DNA from: Firmicutes bacterium ADurb.Bin146
GTDB taxonomy: Bacteria; Bacillota; Clostridia; DUPQ01
NCBI GenBank assembly: GCA_002070475.1
Contig: MWDI01000022.1
Location: forward strand, 120,057 to 184,056
DNA length: 64,000 bases
Reading direction: 5' to 3'
The notes under the pieces are model-generated. The model was not told where the DNA came from, did no database searches, and worked only from the letters and a program-made list of their open reading frames with translations. Made by a program: the position numbers and the translations under genes. Shown piece by piece: positions 26,129 to 36,017 of the stretch (position 1 is the stretch's first letter; each line of letters opens with the position of its first letter).

Positions 26129-28042
26129 ATGGACGAAACAAATAATAAGGAAACTATAGTATCTGATGATGCATCAGCATTGAAGTCAGACACAGCAAAT
26201 TCAACAACAAAGGAAAATAGCACAAATAATGTAAATACGGGCAAATCTAAAATATTAGGTTTTTTAAAGAAAAATGGTTTTTATCTTGGTCTAGGTATCC
26301 TGATTGTGATATTAGCTGTAGTACTTATTTTTGATGGAAACAGAACACTAAAAGGAGACATACCTTATGAAAGTACTGTCTTTATCGTAGGAGATAACTC
26401 AATTTCACTCATCAGATATAATGAGGAACCGATAATGCTTACTTCTTCATTATTCAAGGATTATGAAGACCAAAAGCTTGGATTAGAAGCACACAACGGG
26501 ATATTGCTTAGCAAAGACGAAGAAAAAATTATGTATGTCGATAACCTTCACCTTGTTAACAATGAGGATTTGTCATCAAGCAGGCTTGTAGGCACACTAT
26601 GGTTATTTGATGGTGTTAATAATATAAAAATAGCTGAAGAATCGAGTTTTTACTACGTTGTTAACGATGCTTTTGATACAGTACTATATAAAACATATAA
26701 AGTTTCTGAAGATGCATCTAGACTCGTAACTGATCTTTATAAATATGAACTTAGCACTAAGCAATCGTTATTAATAAGAGAAGACATGGATACAGATATA
26801 TTCTCGTTGAGCAATGATGGCAAAGTATGCGTATTTCTAGATGACCTAACTGAAAGTCATGTGGAAAACGGTGAACCCACATATTCACTTTTCATTTATG
26901 AAAATAATCAAATAAAATTAATTGCAGAAAATGTATATGATTTGAATGCTTCTGCTTTTACAGGTAATGCAGATGTTAACTATCCTATCATTAGTAAAAA
27001 CGGTGATAAGATTATCTACGCAACAATAAATTATGTTTATATGTTTGACGAAGATGAGGAAAAGGAAGAATCAGTCAATGATGAAGAAGAAAAAATTACT
27101 GTGTATCCTACATTTGACATGTATCTTTATCAAAATGAAACGTCAAAACTTATCGCAAAAAGCTGTGCGCAACTTATAGTATCCTATGACTTTTCTCAGA
27201 TAATATATATAGATGATGTTGTAAATCATTTATCAAGGTATGATGAAATCGGATTTGCAGGTACTTACAGCCATTATGATGTTGAAACTGGAGTAAAAAC
27301 CATAATAATGGAGGATGTTTTCGGATTTATAGAGAGAAATGTTTTAGGTTACGCTGATAATGATTTTATAAATGCAAACTTTTATTTTAAAAACTATGTG
27401 TTTGAAACGAATACTGCGCAACTGTATACAATGAAAAATGGAAAGGAAATACTTATAGATGATGAAGCCTCGGTTGGTTCTGACGAAGATCTGAAAATTG
27501 ACTTTGTGTCGTTCTCACCTGATTACAAGGATGTATACGTTTTTAAGACATATATAAGTAAAACAAGTAGTTTACTTTACAGATATACTATAAAATCAAA
27601 TGGTTCAATAAATGAATACATGTGCGAGGAAAAATATGTAATTAATGGTATAAAATTGTCACAAGACGGTAAATATCTTGTATACAATGCTGAAGGAAGA
27701 CTCACTATTATATTTCCTGGCAATATTAAAAAGACCATTGAACGTGAAGGGGTTAGCTCCTTTGATATTACCGCAGGTGGAAGGTATGTATATTATTACA
27801 AAGAGACAGATATCGGAGTCGGGGCTGTCTATTATTATGATTTAGCTGAAAATAAGGAATCAGTAAGATTTATTAATAGAGTAAATGAAATATGGAATTA
27901 TCATGGTGATATGGTTATGTTAAGAATGAATACGAATTATAACACTATGACTGGTGATTTGTATCTTTCTGATTTTGAACAGTTTGAATATATCAGCCCA
28001 ACTGTTTACTCTCAGATAAAGACCAAAGTAACTGAAAGGTAG
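26129..28042 (+). CDS. Membrane-anchored extracellular protein, propeller-like, function unknown
   Basis: I do not recognise a specific family. The 637 residues start with a polar Asn/Thr/Ser-rich cytoplasmic stretch (1-45), then one transmembrane helix (about 51-68), then a large outside region with recurrent beta-strand blocks (LSNDGKVCVFLDD, ISKNGDKIIYATINYVYMF, FSPDYKDVYVF, LSQDGKYLVYNAEG) spaced like blades of a TolB/DPP-type beta-propeller. An acidic run (EDEEKEESVNDEEEK) interrupts it near 305-320. GGAG site before the ATG. Its TAG stop is followed in the same frame by the RNase J coding sequence seven bases later, so the two are probably translationally coupled. A sensor or scaffold role is only a guess. 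Confidence 0.7.
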   Translation: MDETNNKETIVSDDASALKSDTANSTTKENSTNNVNTGKSKILGFLKKNGFYLGLGILIVILAVVLIFDGNRTLKGDIPYESTVFIVGDNSISLIRYNEEPIMLTSSLFKDYEDQKLGLEAHNGILLSKDEEKIMYVDNLHLVNNEDLSSSRLVGTLWLFDGVNNIKIAEESSFYYVVNDAFDTVLYKTYKVSEDASRLVTDLYKYELSTKQSLLIREDMDTDIFSLSNDGKVCVFLDDLTESHVENGEPTYSLFIYENNQIKLIAENVYDLNASAFTGNADVNYPIISKNGDKIIYATINYVYMFDEDEEKEESVNDEEEKITVYPTFDMYLYQNETSKLIAKSCAQLIVSYDFSQIIYIDDVVNHLSRYDEIGFAGTYSHYDVETGVKTIIMEDVFGFIERNVLGYADNDFINANFYFKNYVFETNTAQLYTMKNGKEILIDDEASVGSDEDLKIDFVSFSPDYKDVYVFKTYISKTSSLLYRYTIKSNGSINEYMCEEKYVINGIKLSQDGKYLVYNAEGRLTIIFPGNIKKTIEREGVSSFDITAGGRYVYYYKETDIGVGAVYYYDLAENKESVRFINRVNEIWNYHGDMVMLRMNTNYNTMTGDLYLSDFEQFEYISPTVYSQIKTKVTER

Positions 28043-28048
28043 GCAAAT

Positions 28049-29701
28049 ATAACATCATTAAAAATTATTCCGCTTGGCGGATTAAATGAAATAGGCAAAA
28101 ACCTTACCATTTTCGAGTATAAGAATGACATTCTTGTACTTGATTGCGGTATAACCTTTCCTCAAGAAGATATGCCAGGAGTAGATATAGTAATACCTGA
28201 TATGTCATATCTTGTTAAAAACAAGGAAAAGATTAGAGGAGTATTCATTACTCATGGACATGAAGACCACATAGGAGCAGTGGGTTATTTGCTAAAAGAA
28301 GTAAATATACCTGTATATGGTGCAAAACTTACTTTAGGACTTCTTGAATCAAAACTTAATGAAATGAGTTTGCTGACTAGCGCCAAGCTTGTTGTTGTAG
28401 ATAGTACTTCGAAAATATCAATTGGATGTTTCAAACTTGAATTTATTCCTGTCAATCACAGTATACCTGACACATATGCAGTTGTTATTACATCACCAGT
28501 AGGAATTATTCTTCATACTGCAGATTTTAAAATTGATTTTAATCCAGTGAGTGAAAAAGTAACAGATTTAAATAGATTTTCTGAAGTTGGCAACAGAAAT
28601 GTCCTGCTTATGATGGCAGATAGTACAAATGCTACCAAAGAAGGTTACAGTATGAGCGAGAAAGCTGTTGGTGATTCGCTAGACAATCTCTTCAGAAAAG
28701 CGTCATCTAGGATAATAGTAGCCTCCTTCGCATCTAATATACATAGGATACAGCAGATACTCAATCTTTCAGAAAAGTACAAAAAAAAGGTATGCATCTT
28801 TGGTTACAGTATGCGGAATAACATAAAAAAATCAATGGAACTAGGTTATATTCAAGTAAAAAAAGGAGTAATTATTGAAGATTTTGAGATAAAGAATTAT
28901 AAGTCCAAGGATATAGTCTTTATTGTAACAGGATCGCAAGGGGAGGTAAATTCAGCCTTGTCAAAAATTGCTTTTCGAAAGCATCCTAAAATAAGCATAG
29001 AAAAAAATGATCTTGTAATCATCTCCGCATCTGTTATACCTGGAAATGAGAAATACCTATATCGTGTTATAAATGAGCTTTTTAAGAATGGTGCAAATGT
29101 AATATATCAGACACTTCATGAAGTACATGCTTCAGGACACGCCTATAAGCAGGAATTGAGGCTTTTGATTACTTTAGTGCGTCCTAAGTACTATATGCCT
29201 GTACATGGCGAATTTATGCACATGGAAAGCAATGCCATGCTTGCGATGGATATGGGAATAAACGAGAAAAATATATTTCTGCTTGAAAATGGTGATGTAA
29301 TGAATGTTAATTCCAACAGGATTACTGTAGAAGAGAGGATTAATGTGGGTGTGTCATTTATTGATGGCTCAGGAGTTGGCGAACTTGGTGACGATGTTCT
29401 TAAGGAGAGAGTAATACTTGCTCAGGATGGTATAGTGAATGTTTCAATTGTTATTGACAAAGAAGCCAGAACCCTTAAAGCAGAACCTGTTATAATTACA
29501 AAAGGTTTTATGTATGAAAAGGAATATGATGATATAATTAAAAAAATAAGGATTATGTTAAACGAAGATATTGACAAATATACCAAATCTTCAATAAGCA
29601 TAAGTGATCTTCAAAATGTAATTAAAAAACGTTTAAGAACATATCTTTATCAAGAAACAAAAAGAAATCCGGTAGTTTTACCGGTTATTATGGAAGTATA
29701 G
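28049..29701 (+). CDS. rnj: Ribonuclease J
   Basis: Metallo-beta-lactamase/beta-CASP ribonuclease for mRNA decay and rRNA maturation. The catalytic motif THGHEDH gives His69, His71, Asp73, His74 in the numbering used here, close to the B. subtilis J1 positions. Full length about 550 residues. Conserved family sequence ([16 protein letters not shown]) begins just after 28049, but the first ATG is at 28172, which would drop 41 residues including part of the fold; no ATG, GTG or TTG exists between the upstream TAG stop and 28172. The best-placed start is ATA at 28049, five bases after AGG and near GAAAGG. A base error or a real AUA start are both possible. tyrS follows closely. Confidence 0.88.
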   Translation: MTSLKIIPLGGLNEIGKNLTIFEYKNDILVLDCGITFPQEDMPGVDIVIPDMSYLVKNKEKIRGVFITHGHEDHIGAVGYLLKEVNIPVYGAKLTLGLLESKLNEMSLLTSAKLVVVDSTSKISIGCFKLEFIPVNHSIPDTYAVVITSPVGIILHTADFKIDFNPVSEKVTDLNRFSEVGNRNVLLMMADSTNATKEGYSMSEKAVGDSLDNLFRKASSRIIVASFASNIHRIQQILNLSEKYKKKVCIFGYSMRNNIKKSMELGYIQVKKGVIIEDFEIKNYKSKDIVFIVTGSQGEVNSALSKIAFRKHPKISIEKNDLVIISASVIPGNEKYLYRVINELFKNGANVIYQTLHEVHASGHAYKQELRLLITLVRPKYYMPVHGEFMHMESNAMLAMDMGINEKNIFLLENGDVMNVNSNRITVEERINVGVSFIDGSGVGELGDDVLKERVILAQDGIVNVSIVIDKEARTLKAEPVIITKGFMYEKEYDDIIKKIRIMLNEDIDKYTKSSISISDLQNVIKKRLRTYLYQETKRNPVVLPVIMEV

Positions 29702-29709
29702 GTGGATAT

Positions 29710-30933
29710 ATGAAAGCATATGATATTTTAAAAGAAAGAGGTTTTATAGCCCAGGCAACAGATGAAGAGAAAATTAAAGATCTTCTGAATAATCAAAAGG
29801 TGATATTTTATATAGGTTTTGATCCTACCGCAGATAGCTTGCATGTAGGTCATTTTCTTCAGCTCATTGTTATGAGTCATCTACAGAAAGCAGGCCACAA
29901 GCCAATTGCTTTATTAGGTGGCGGGACAGCGATGGTAGGGGATCCTACCGGTAAAACGGATATGAGAAGAATAATGACAAGAGAGGAAATTGACCATAAC
30001 GCGTCCTGCTTCAAAAAACAGATGTCTAAGTTTATTGATTTCACTAATGACAGAGCCATTATGGTAGACAATTACGAATGGTTGTCAAAGCTTGAGTATA
30101 TTCCGTTTTTAAGAGATATCGGAATGCATTTTTCTGTTAACAGGATGCTTACAGCAGAGTGCTTTAAGTCAAGAATGGAAAAAGGCTTATCTTTCATTGA
30201 ATTCAACTATATGCTTATGCAAAGTTATGATTTTCTTCTTCTAAAACGCAAGTATGGATGCATTTTGCAATTAGGAGGAGATGATCAGTGGAGTAATATT
30301 ATTTCAGGGGTGGATTTAATTAGACGGAAAGATATGGAAGAATCCTATGGAATGACATTTAGTCTTCTTACGACTAATGAAGGTAAAAAAATGGGTAAGA
30401 CAGAAAAAGGAGCAATATGGCTTGATGAGGAAAAAACATCTCCTTTTGATTTTTATCAATACTGGCGTAACATTGATGATGCTGAAGTCATTAAATGCTT
30501 AAAGCTTCTTACTTTTGTGCCAATGAAAAAAATAGAAGAATTATCTCAACTTAAAGATGAAAAAATAAATTTTGCAAAGGAAGTGCTTGCATACGAGGTT
30601 ACTAGAATAGTGCATGGACAACAGAAAGCAACTGATGCTCAGGAAGCATCTAGAGCATTATTTGCAAATATAGGCCAGGCCCAGAATATGCCTTCCTTGG
30701 AAGTTAATGAAGAAATGCTATCAAAAGGTTTTGACATTGTTGATGCACTTATAGCTGCTGGATTCATACAGTCAAAAAGTGAAGGTAGACGTCTTATTTC
30801 TGAAAAATGTGTTTTAGTAAATAATATAGTTGTTGAAGATTTCAAGCTTCCTATTAAAAACGACATGTTTTCTGAAGGAGAAATGCTTTTAAGAAAGGGA
30901 AAAAAGAAATATTTTAAGTTTATTCTTAAATAA
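29710..30933 (+). CDS. tyrS: Tyrosine-tRNA ligase
   Basis: Class I synthetase, 407 residues. HIGH motif in [15 protein letters not shown] near residue 38-52, KMSKS equivalent KMGKT near 226, and an S4 RNA-binding domain at the C-terminus ([18 protein letters not shown], from about 350). The short connecting sequence between motifs and the [11 protein letters not shown] form are like the TyrZ-type enzymes. No T-box is present: only eight bases separate it from RNase J, so it is read from the upstream promoter. Confidence 0.96.
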   Translation: MKAYDILKERGFIAQATDEEKIKDLLNNQKVIFYIGFDPTADSLHVGHFLQLIVMSHLQKAGHKPIALLGGGTAMVGDPTGKTDMRRIMTREEIDHNASCFKKQMSKFIDFTNDRAIMVDNYEWLSKLEYIPFLRDIGMHFSVNRMLTAECFKSRMEKGLSFIEFNYMLMQSYDFLLLKRKYGCILQLGGDDQWSNIISGVDLIRRKDMEESYGMTFSLLTTNEGKKMGKTEKGAIWLDEEKTSPFDFYQYWRNIDDAEVIKCLKLLTFVPMKKIEELSQLKDEKINFAKEVLAYEVTRIVHGQQKATDAQEASRALFANIGQAQNMPSLEVNEEMLSKGFDIVDALIAAGFIQSKSEGRRLISEKCVLVNNIVVEDFKLPIKNDMFSEGEMLLRKGKKKYFKFILK

Positions 30934-31009
30934 TCAAATTTGATGTTGCAAATTTCAGCATTATTTGGTTTAATAGATATAATTTGAAAGTAATCGGAGG
31001 GTTTAAATT

Positions 31010-31642
31010 ATGATTTTTGATGATATTTCACTGGCATTGCAGAAAGGCCGCAAAAAAGATGTGGAAGCATTAGTACAAAAGGCTATTGATGAAAAACAAC
31101 CTGTTACGGATATCCTCAATAAAGGACTGCTTGCAGGGATGGATATCGTTGGTGAAAAGTTTAAGAACAATGAATTGTATGTTCCTGATGTATTAGTTGC
31201 AGCAAGAGCTATGAATGCAGGGACGACCTTGATTAAACCTTTATTGGCTGAAGCTGGAGTAGAGTCAATTGGGAAAGTGGTCATTGGTACTGTTCTTGGT
31301 GACCTTCATGACATCGGAAAAAATCTTGTGAAGATGATGATGGAAGGCAAAGGTTTTGAGGTTATTGATTTAGGCGTTAATGTTTCTGCAGAGCAGTTTG
31401 TGCAAGGTGCAATAGATAACAATGCTAGCATTATTGCTTGTTCTGCACTTCTTACTACTACAATGGGTGAAATGGCAAACGTAGTTAAAGTGGCTACAGA
31501 AAAAGGAGTCAGAGATAAACTTACTATAATGGTAGGAGGAGCTCCTGTTAATGAATCATATAAGAAGTCTATTGGTGCAGACATTTACACGCCAGATGCT
31601 GCAAGTGCTGCTGAACAAGCTGCAAAGACAGTAAAGCATTAA
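31010..31642 (+). CDS. Methyltransferase-cognate corrinoid protein
   Basis: Cobalamin-carrying shuttle protein of 210 residues. The N-terminal helical cap (about 1-85) is followed by a Rossmann B12 domain with DXHXXG (Asp98, His100, Gly103 in GDLHDIGKN), in which His is the lower cobalt ligand, then GVNVSAEQFV and GGAPVNE. The pattern matches MtbC/MttC/MtvC-type proteins that accept methyl groups from methylamines, betaines or methoxy compounds. Strong GGAGGG site. No methyltransferase or reactivase is adjacent; the substrate enzyme must be elsewhere. Monocistronic with a strong terminator. Confidence 0.92.
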   Translation: MIFDDISLALQKGRKKDVEALVQKAIDEKQPVTDILNKGLLAGMDIVGEKFKNNELYVPDVLVAARAMNAGTTLIKPLLAEAGVESIGKVVIGTVLGDLHDIGKNLVKMMMEGKGFEVIDLGVNVSAEQFVQGAIDNNASIIACSALLTTTMGEMANVVKVATEKGVRDKLTIMVGGAPVNESYKKSIGADIYTPDAASAAEQAAKTVKH

Positions 31643-31662
31643 TTTATAATAAGCTTTTGATT

Positions 31663-31704
31663 AAGAGTTGTAACATTAGTACATAATGTTCAACTCTTTT
31701 TTTT
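31663..31704 (+). terminator. Rho-independent terminator after the corrinoid gene
   Basis: Fifteen base pairs with one bulged T (AAGAGTTG-AACATTA paired with TAATGTT-CAACTCTT), loop 31679-31683, then eight T residues (31697-31704). Confidence 0.92.
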
Positions 31705-31743
31705 ACTTATTTACTGCATCAAATTTACATATAAAAGATAATA

Positions 31744-32976
31744 TCAAATTTGAGCTTTAACGGAGAATTCACTTAGATATGAGGATTTGTCTTTTAGACA
31801 TATCATATTGTATATATCGCATGCTTTATTTTCAAAATCAATAAGAGACTTTATTTCAAAATTGGAACTATCATAATATTTTTTTAAAGATGTTACTATT
31901 GGTAACTTTGAATTGATGGAAAGATGTGACAAAAGAGATTTATCTCTAGATGCGAGAACACGCACATACATAGGCCTTTTAAATTTAAAATAAATATCAT
32001 TGTCTGCTCCTAATAACATATGCATCAGAAGTCTTTGGATTCTTGTTGAAGGATATCTTTTAGTCGTACAGCGTTGTATTAATTCATTTACAGAATTGCA
32101 TAATGGTACATTTTTCTTTAGTAAGTTTTCGAGACCCTCATTTATAAGAGGAAAATTCCTGATTTCTTTAATACATTTCGAAATTATCGAGTAAGATATT
32201 ATGTCGGAAAATAAATCAAAACTGCCATAAAATTTATTTTTAGAGTATTCTTGCAGAATGTTAAAAGTACTATATGGTATATTACCTTTAACAGCTTGCA
32301 GATTATTTAAATCAGATAGAATTGTTGTTCTTATTGCAGTAGCACTTGAATAACAACCATTTAAACATGGGTCATTATAATCACTTCCGATTCTTTCTAT
32401 TGGTAATGTGCATAAAACAGACTTCTGTCTAATTATAGCTTTTTCATATTCAATTGCTAATATATCATTTGAAGATTTAAGAGTTACTGACAGATTATCA
32501 TACAAAAAATCAGGTGTATTAATAAGTTTACACAAAGCATTTTCTCTTGCTTTGGGAAAAGATATTCCTTTTGATAATTCTTTTTTTAATGCTTCTTTGT
32601 ATTCTGAAGTCTCATTAGAAAGAATTTTAGATATTCTTTTAATGTTATCATTATGAAAGGATTTGGACCCATAAATGATATAATCGATTATCCCGATATT
32701 ATTTAAAATGTAAACAGCATTATCAGCATATGCTTCAGCACTCTGGCAACAGAAAAGCGAAGGATATTCCAAGACCATATCTGAACCATTACATATCGCC
32801 ATATCAGCACGAGAATACTTGTCTGTCAATGCTGGTTCACCTCTTTGCACATAGTTCGAGCTTAAAAGATTTATAATAGATACAGTTTCTCCAAATAATT
32901 TTCTGATCATTTTTATCTGATGAAGATGACCGTTATGGAAAGGATTGTATTCAGATATTATAGCTACAGTTTTCAT
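31744..32976 (-). CDS. tmcAL: tRNA(Met) cytidine acetate ligase TmcAL (YlbM family)
   Basis: Nucleotidyltransferase-like enzyme that, in Bacillus, uses ATP and acetate to form N4-acetylcytidine at the wobble base of elongator tRNA-Met. About 410 residues. The N-terminal HXGH nucleotidyl-transfer motif sits in SEYNPFHNGH, followed by SNYVQRGEPAL, both typical of YlbM. The ATG at 32974-32976 has AGGA 9 bases upstream; the preceding in-frame TTG is the alternative. It follows ychF by about 22 bases, likely one operon. Confidence 0.92.
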   Translation of the reverse strand: MKTVAIISEYNPFHNGHLHQIKMIRKLFGETVSIINLLSSNYVQRGEPALTDKYSRADMAICNGSDMVLEYPSLFCCQSAEAYADNAVYILNNIGIIDYIIYGSKSFHNDNIKRISKILSNETSEYKEALKKELSKGISFPKARENALCKLINTPDFLYDNLSVTLKSSNDILAIEYEKAIIRQKSVLCTLPIERIGSDYNDPCLNGCYSSATAIRTTILSDLNNLQAVKGNIPYSTFNILQEYSKNKFYGSFDLFSDIISYSIISKCIKEIRNFPLINEGLENLLKKNVPLCNSVNELIQRCTTKRYPSTRIQRLLMHMLLGADNDIYFKFKRPMYVRVLASRDKSLLSHLSINSKLPIVTSLKKYYDSSNFEIKSLIDFENKACDIYNMICLKDKSSYLSEFSVKAQI

Positions 32977-32998
32977 CAATACGTTTCCTAAACTATGT

Positions 32999-34090
32999 TT
33001 ATACGTTAAATCTGAAAAGTACTATATCGCCTTCTTTGAATATGTATGTTTTACCTTCACTTCTGACAAGACCTTTTTCCTTTACAGCATTATATGAGCC
33101 TAAACGTTTTATATCATCATAGGAAAATACCTCAGCTCTTATAAAACCTCTTTCAAAATCAGAATGGATTTTTCCAGCGGCTTTAGGGGCTGTGGTATTG
33201 TTTTTTATAGTCCAAGCTCTTACTTCTTTCTTTCCTGCAGTCAGAAAACTCATCAAATCAAGCAACTTATAGCTCTTTTTAATAAGTCTTTCAAGCCCAG
33301 TCTCTTTTATTCCAAGATCCGCTAGAAAGGCGTCTTTCTCATCTTTCTCAAGTGATGCAAGATCCTCTTCAAATTTTGCACAGACTTTTATAACTTCATT
33401 CTCTTCTGATTCTGCTAAATTTATTAAAGCTTTCGTATAATCATTATCTTCCAGCATTCCTTGCTCATCAACATTAGCGACGTATAGAACAGGTTTTACA
33501 GTTATTAAAAAAAGCTCATTCATGTATGTTTCTTGTTCAATATTCTCAAATTTGAATGATTTTGCCATTTTTCCTTCTAAAAGGTGTTCCTTTAAATCAT
33601 TATAGAATTTCAGGATGGGAATATAAGATTTATCTCCAGATTTTGCTGCTTTGCTGGTTCGTTCGATTCTTCGTTCTATCATATCGATATCTGAGAAGAT
33701 AAGTTCAAGATTTATTGTCTCGACATCCCTTACCGGATTAACACTGCCATCAACATGTATAAGGTCATCATCATCAAAACATCTTACAACATGGCATAAA
33801 GCATCGACTTGTTGTATGCTGGACAAAAACTTATTACCGACTCCTTCTCCTTTATTTGAGCCTCTGACCAGTCCTGGTATGTCGACAAATTCAATAGTAG
33901 CATATGTAGTCTTGTCAGCATCGTAAAGTTTAGATAGAAAGTCTATTCTTTCATCTGGAACATCTACTATACCTATGTTAGGTTCAAGTGTTGAGAACAT
34001 ATAATTATTAGTTTGTGCCTTGTTATGAGTCATAACATTAAAAATTGTGCTTTTGCCTACATTAGGCAGTCCAACTATTCCAAGCTTCAT
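32999..34090 (-). CDS. ychF: Ribosome-associated ATPase YchF (Obg family)
   Basis: Conserved P-loop ATPase/GTPase of 363 residues, exactly the family length. G1 is GLPNVGKST (residues 6-14), G3 DIPGLVRGSNKGEGVGN near 68-84, and the altered G4 motif (NVDEQ, NXXE in place of NKXD) explains ATP preference in the family. The C-terminal TGS domain begins near 280 and ends with KEGDIVLFRFNV. GAGG site before the ATG. First gene of a minus-strand pair with tmcAL. Confidence 0.97.
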   Translation of the reverse strand: MKLGIVGLPNVGKSTIFNVMTHNKAQTNNYMFSTLEPNIGIVDVPDERIDFLSKLYDADKTTYATIEFVDIPGLVRGSNKGEGVGNKFLSSIQQVDALCHVVRCFDDDDLIHVDGSVNPVRDVETINLELIFSDIDMIERRIERTSKAAKSGDKSYIPILKFYNDLKEHLLEGKMAKSFKFENIEQETYMNELFLITVKPVLYVANVDEQGMLEDNDYTKALINLAESEENEVIKVCAKFEEDLASLEKDEKDAFLADLGIKETGLERLIKKSYKLLDLMSFLTAGKKEVRAWTIKNNTTAPKAAGKIHSDFERGFIRAEVFSYDDIKRLGSYNAVKEKGLVRSEGKTYIFKEGDIVLFRFNV

Positions 34091-34119
34091 AAAAACCTCG
34101 TTACGATATTATTTTTTAA

Positions 34120-34128
34120 TTATATCAC
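34120..34128 (-). promoter_or_regulatory. Extended -10 promoter for ychF-tmcAL
   Basis: On the minus strand TGATATAAT forms an extended -10 (TGN-TATAAT), about 30 bases before the ychF start. No good -35 is visible. Confidence 0.45.
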
Positions 34129-34192
34129 AATGATGTGCATAACTACATAATTCACTAAATATTAAAAATACAAAATTCATTAAATCATAGCT

Positions 34193-34221
34193 TTGACATA
34201 ATATTTACGCTGTGTTAAACT
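34193..34221 (+). promoter_or_regulatory. Candidate promoter for the second oxidoreductase and following genes
   Basis: Perfect TTGACA (34193-34198) and TAAACT (34216-34221), 17 apart, about 30 bases before the ATG at 34251. Confidence 0.5.
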
Positions 34222-34250
34222 TCAAATGTATCAAATATTATGAGGTGGTT

Positions 34251-35312
34251 ATGAATAAAAAAATCAGAGTGGGTATTATCGGAACAGGCAATATCAGCAC
34301 ATACCATATGGCTGGATATAAGAAATTATCAGACAAGTGTGAAGTAGTTGCAGTCTGTGATATAGATGAACAAAAAGTCAAGAGTTATGCACAGAAATAT
34401 GATGTAAAAGCATATTATACAGATTACATCAGGATGTTACATGAAAACGATTTGGATGCTGTCAGTGTTTGCACATGGAATAGTGCACATAAAGATGCTG
34501 TTATTGCTGCTCTTAACAGCAAAGCGGATGTCATATGTGAGAAGCCTATGGCAATAAATAGATTTGAAGCTTTTGAGATGGAACAGGCAGCAAAAAGAAA
34601 CAACAAATTACTTATGATAGGATTTGTTAGAAGGTTTGGAAATGATGCTAAAATACTTAAGTCATTTATAGATAATGGTTCTTTAGGAGATATATACTAT
34701 GCAAAAGCTACTTATTTGAGACGTAATGGATGTCCGGGAGGTTGGTTTAAAGATTCAAAATATTCAGGAGGAGGGCCTTTAATCGATCTTGGAGTGCATG
34801 TTATGGATCTTGTAAGATACTTGTCGGGTAATCCCAAACCTGTATCAGCATTTGGAGCTACATATAGCAACTTAGGCCTTGATAGGGCAGTAGGCCCAAA
34901 AGGATATGTTATTGAGGATAACTCTATGTTTAAACACAGTGTTGAGGATATGGCAACCGCTTTAGTAAGGTTTGATAACGGTCTAACTATGTTTGTGGAA
35001 GCATCATTTAATCTTAATATAAAGCAAGATACTAATGTTATAGAGCTATTTGGGACAAAAGGTGGTGCTAGAATAGATCCAAATATCGAATTTTTTATGG
35101 ACTTGAACGGAAGATTTGTTGATGTAAAACCTCATGGTGATTCAGCATTAAGTTTTACGGGGCTTTTTGAAAGCGAAATAGAACATTTTGTAGACTGTGT
35201 TATTAATAAAACACCATGCCGTGCGACAAGCGAAGATGGTGTAATTGTTATGAAAATTATAGATGCGATATATGAATCTGCTAAATTACATAAGGAAGTA
35301 TCTATAGATTAA
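34251..35312 (+). CDS. Gfo/Idh/MocA family oxidoreductase
   Basis: A second NAD(P)-dependent dehydrogenase of this family, about 353 residues. Rossmann motif GIIGTGNISTYH near residue 7, EKPMAINRFEA near 97, and the C-terminal DLGVHVMDLVRYL block near 183. The start at 34251 has GAGGTGG 5-6 bases upstream; the frame is open 13 codons further back without a site. It is not a close copy of the protein encoded at 25049: the two share only family motifs. Substrate unknown. It sits 27 bases ahead of a response-regulator gene, possibly in one transcript. Confidence 0.88.
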   Translation: MNKKIRVGIIGTGNISTYHMAGYKKLSDKCEVVAVCDIDEQKVKSYAQKYDVKAYYTDYIRMLHENDLDAVSVCTWNSAHKDAVIAALNSKADVICEKPMAINRFEAFEMEQAAKRNNKLLMIGFVRRFGNDAKILKSFIDNGSLGDIYYAKATYLRRNGCPGGWFKDSKYSGGGPLIDLGVHVMDLVRYLSGNPKPVSAFGATYSNLGLDRAVGPKGYVIEDNSMFKHSVEDMATALVRFDNGLTMFVEASFNLNIKQDTNVIELFGTKGGARIDPNIEFFMDLNGRFVDVKPHGDSALSFTGLFESEIEHFVDCVINKTPCRATSEDGVIVMKIIDAIYESAKLHKEVSID

Positions 35313-35339
35313 TAGAAATATATTTTTGGAGTAATGACA

Positions 35340-36017
35340 ATGAGCAAGATAATGATTGTAGACGATGACGAAAACATTTGCGAGCTTCTAACCCTTTATC
35401 TTGAAAAGGAAGGATATACAATCGTCTGTGCAAATGATGGCATAGAAGCATTAGAACTATATAAAGAAGAAAACCCTGACTTAATAATTCTGGATATTAT
35501 GCTTCCCGGTTTGGATGGAAAAGAAGTTTGCAAGCAGATTAAAAGGAAAGATGATGTTCCAATTTTAATGCTAAGTGCTAAAGCAGAGACTTTTGATAAA
35601 GTCTTATGTTTAGAATTAGGTGCTGATGATTATGTTGTCAAACCATTTGAAGCAAAAGAGCTAGTAGCCAGAGTGAAAGCAATTATCAGAAGGACAAAAG
35701 GTAGCCAAAGCGGATATACAGACCTTAAATTCACTGATCTGGTGATAAGCAGAAATACTTATACCGTAGTTCTAAGAGATAAGATGATTGAACTTCCTCT
35801 TAAAGAATTCGAGCTACTTCATATGCTCGCGTCAAATCCAAATGCTGTTTTCACAAGAGATATGCTTCTTGAAAGAATATGGGGATTTGACTTTTTTGGA
35901 GACTCAAGAACCGTTGATGTGCACATAAAAAGGCTTAGAGAAAAGATTAATCTGCCTGATGTTAACTGGCAATTAAAGACAGTATGGGGTGTAGGTTATA
36001 AGTTTGAAGTGTTATGA
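35340..36017 (+). CDS. OmpR/PhoB-family response regulator
   Basis: DNA-binding response regulator of 225 residues. Receiver domain with the acidic pair Asp8-Asp9, phospho-acceptor Asp52 (LIILDIMLPG) and Lys in VVKPF near 102; C-terminal winged helix from about 130 ending in VWGVGYKFEVL. The start is ATG 35340: GGAG is 8 bases upstream, whereas the ATG at 35334 is only 2 bases from it. Its stop overlaps the kinase gene (ATGA), so the pair forms a two-component system. Confidence 0.96.
   Translation: MSKIMIVDDDENICELLTLYLEKEGYTIVCANDGIEALELYKEENPDLIILDIMLPGLDGKEVCKQIKRKDDVPILMLSAKAETFDKVLCLELGADDYVVKPFEAKELVARVKAIIRRTKGSQSGYTDLKFTDLVISRNTYTVVLRDKMIELPLKEFELLHMLASNPNAVFTRDMLLERIWGFDFFGDSRTVDVHIKRLREKINLPDVNWQLKTVWGVGYKFEVL

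Noticed and set aside
26129..29701. One fused gene (propeller-like protein plus RNase J) with an in-frame TAG
   Set aside because: RNase J is a cytoplasmic enzyme with its own family N-terminus just after the TAG, and a ribosome-site-like GAAAGG lies ahead of it. A fusion to an extracellular domain would be implausible.
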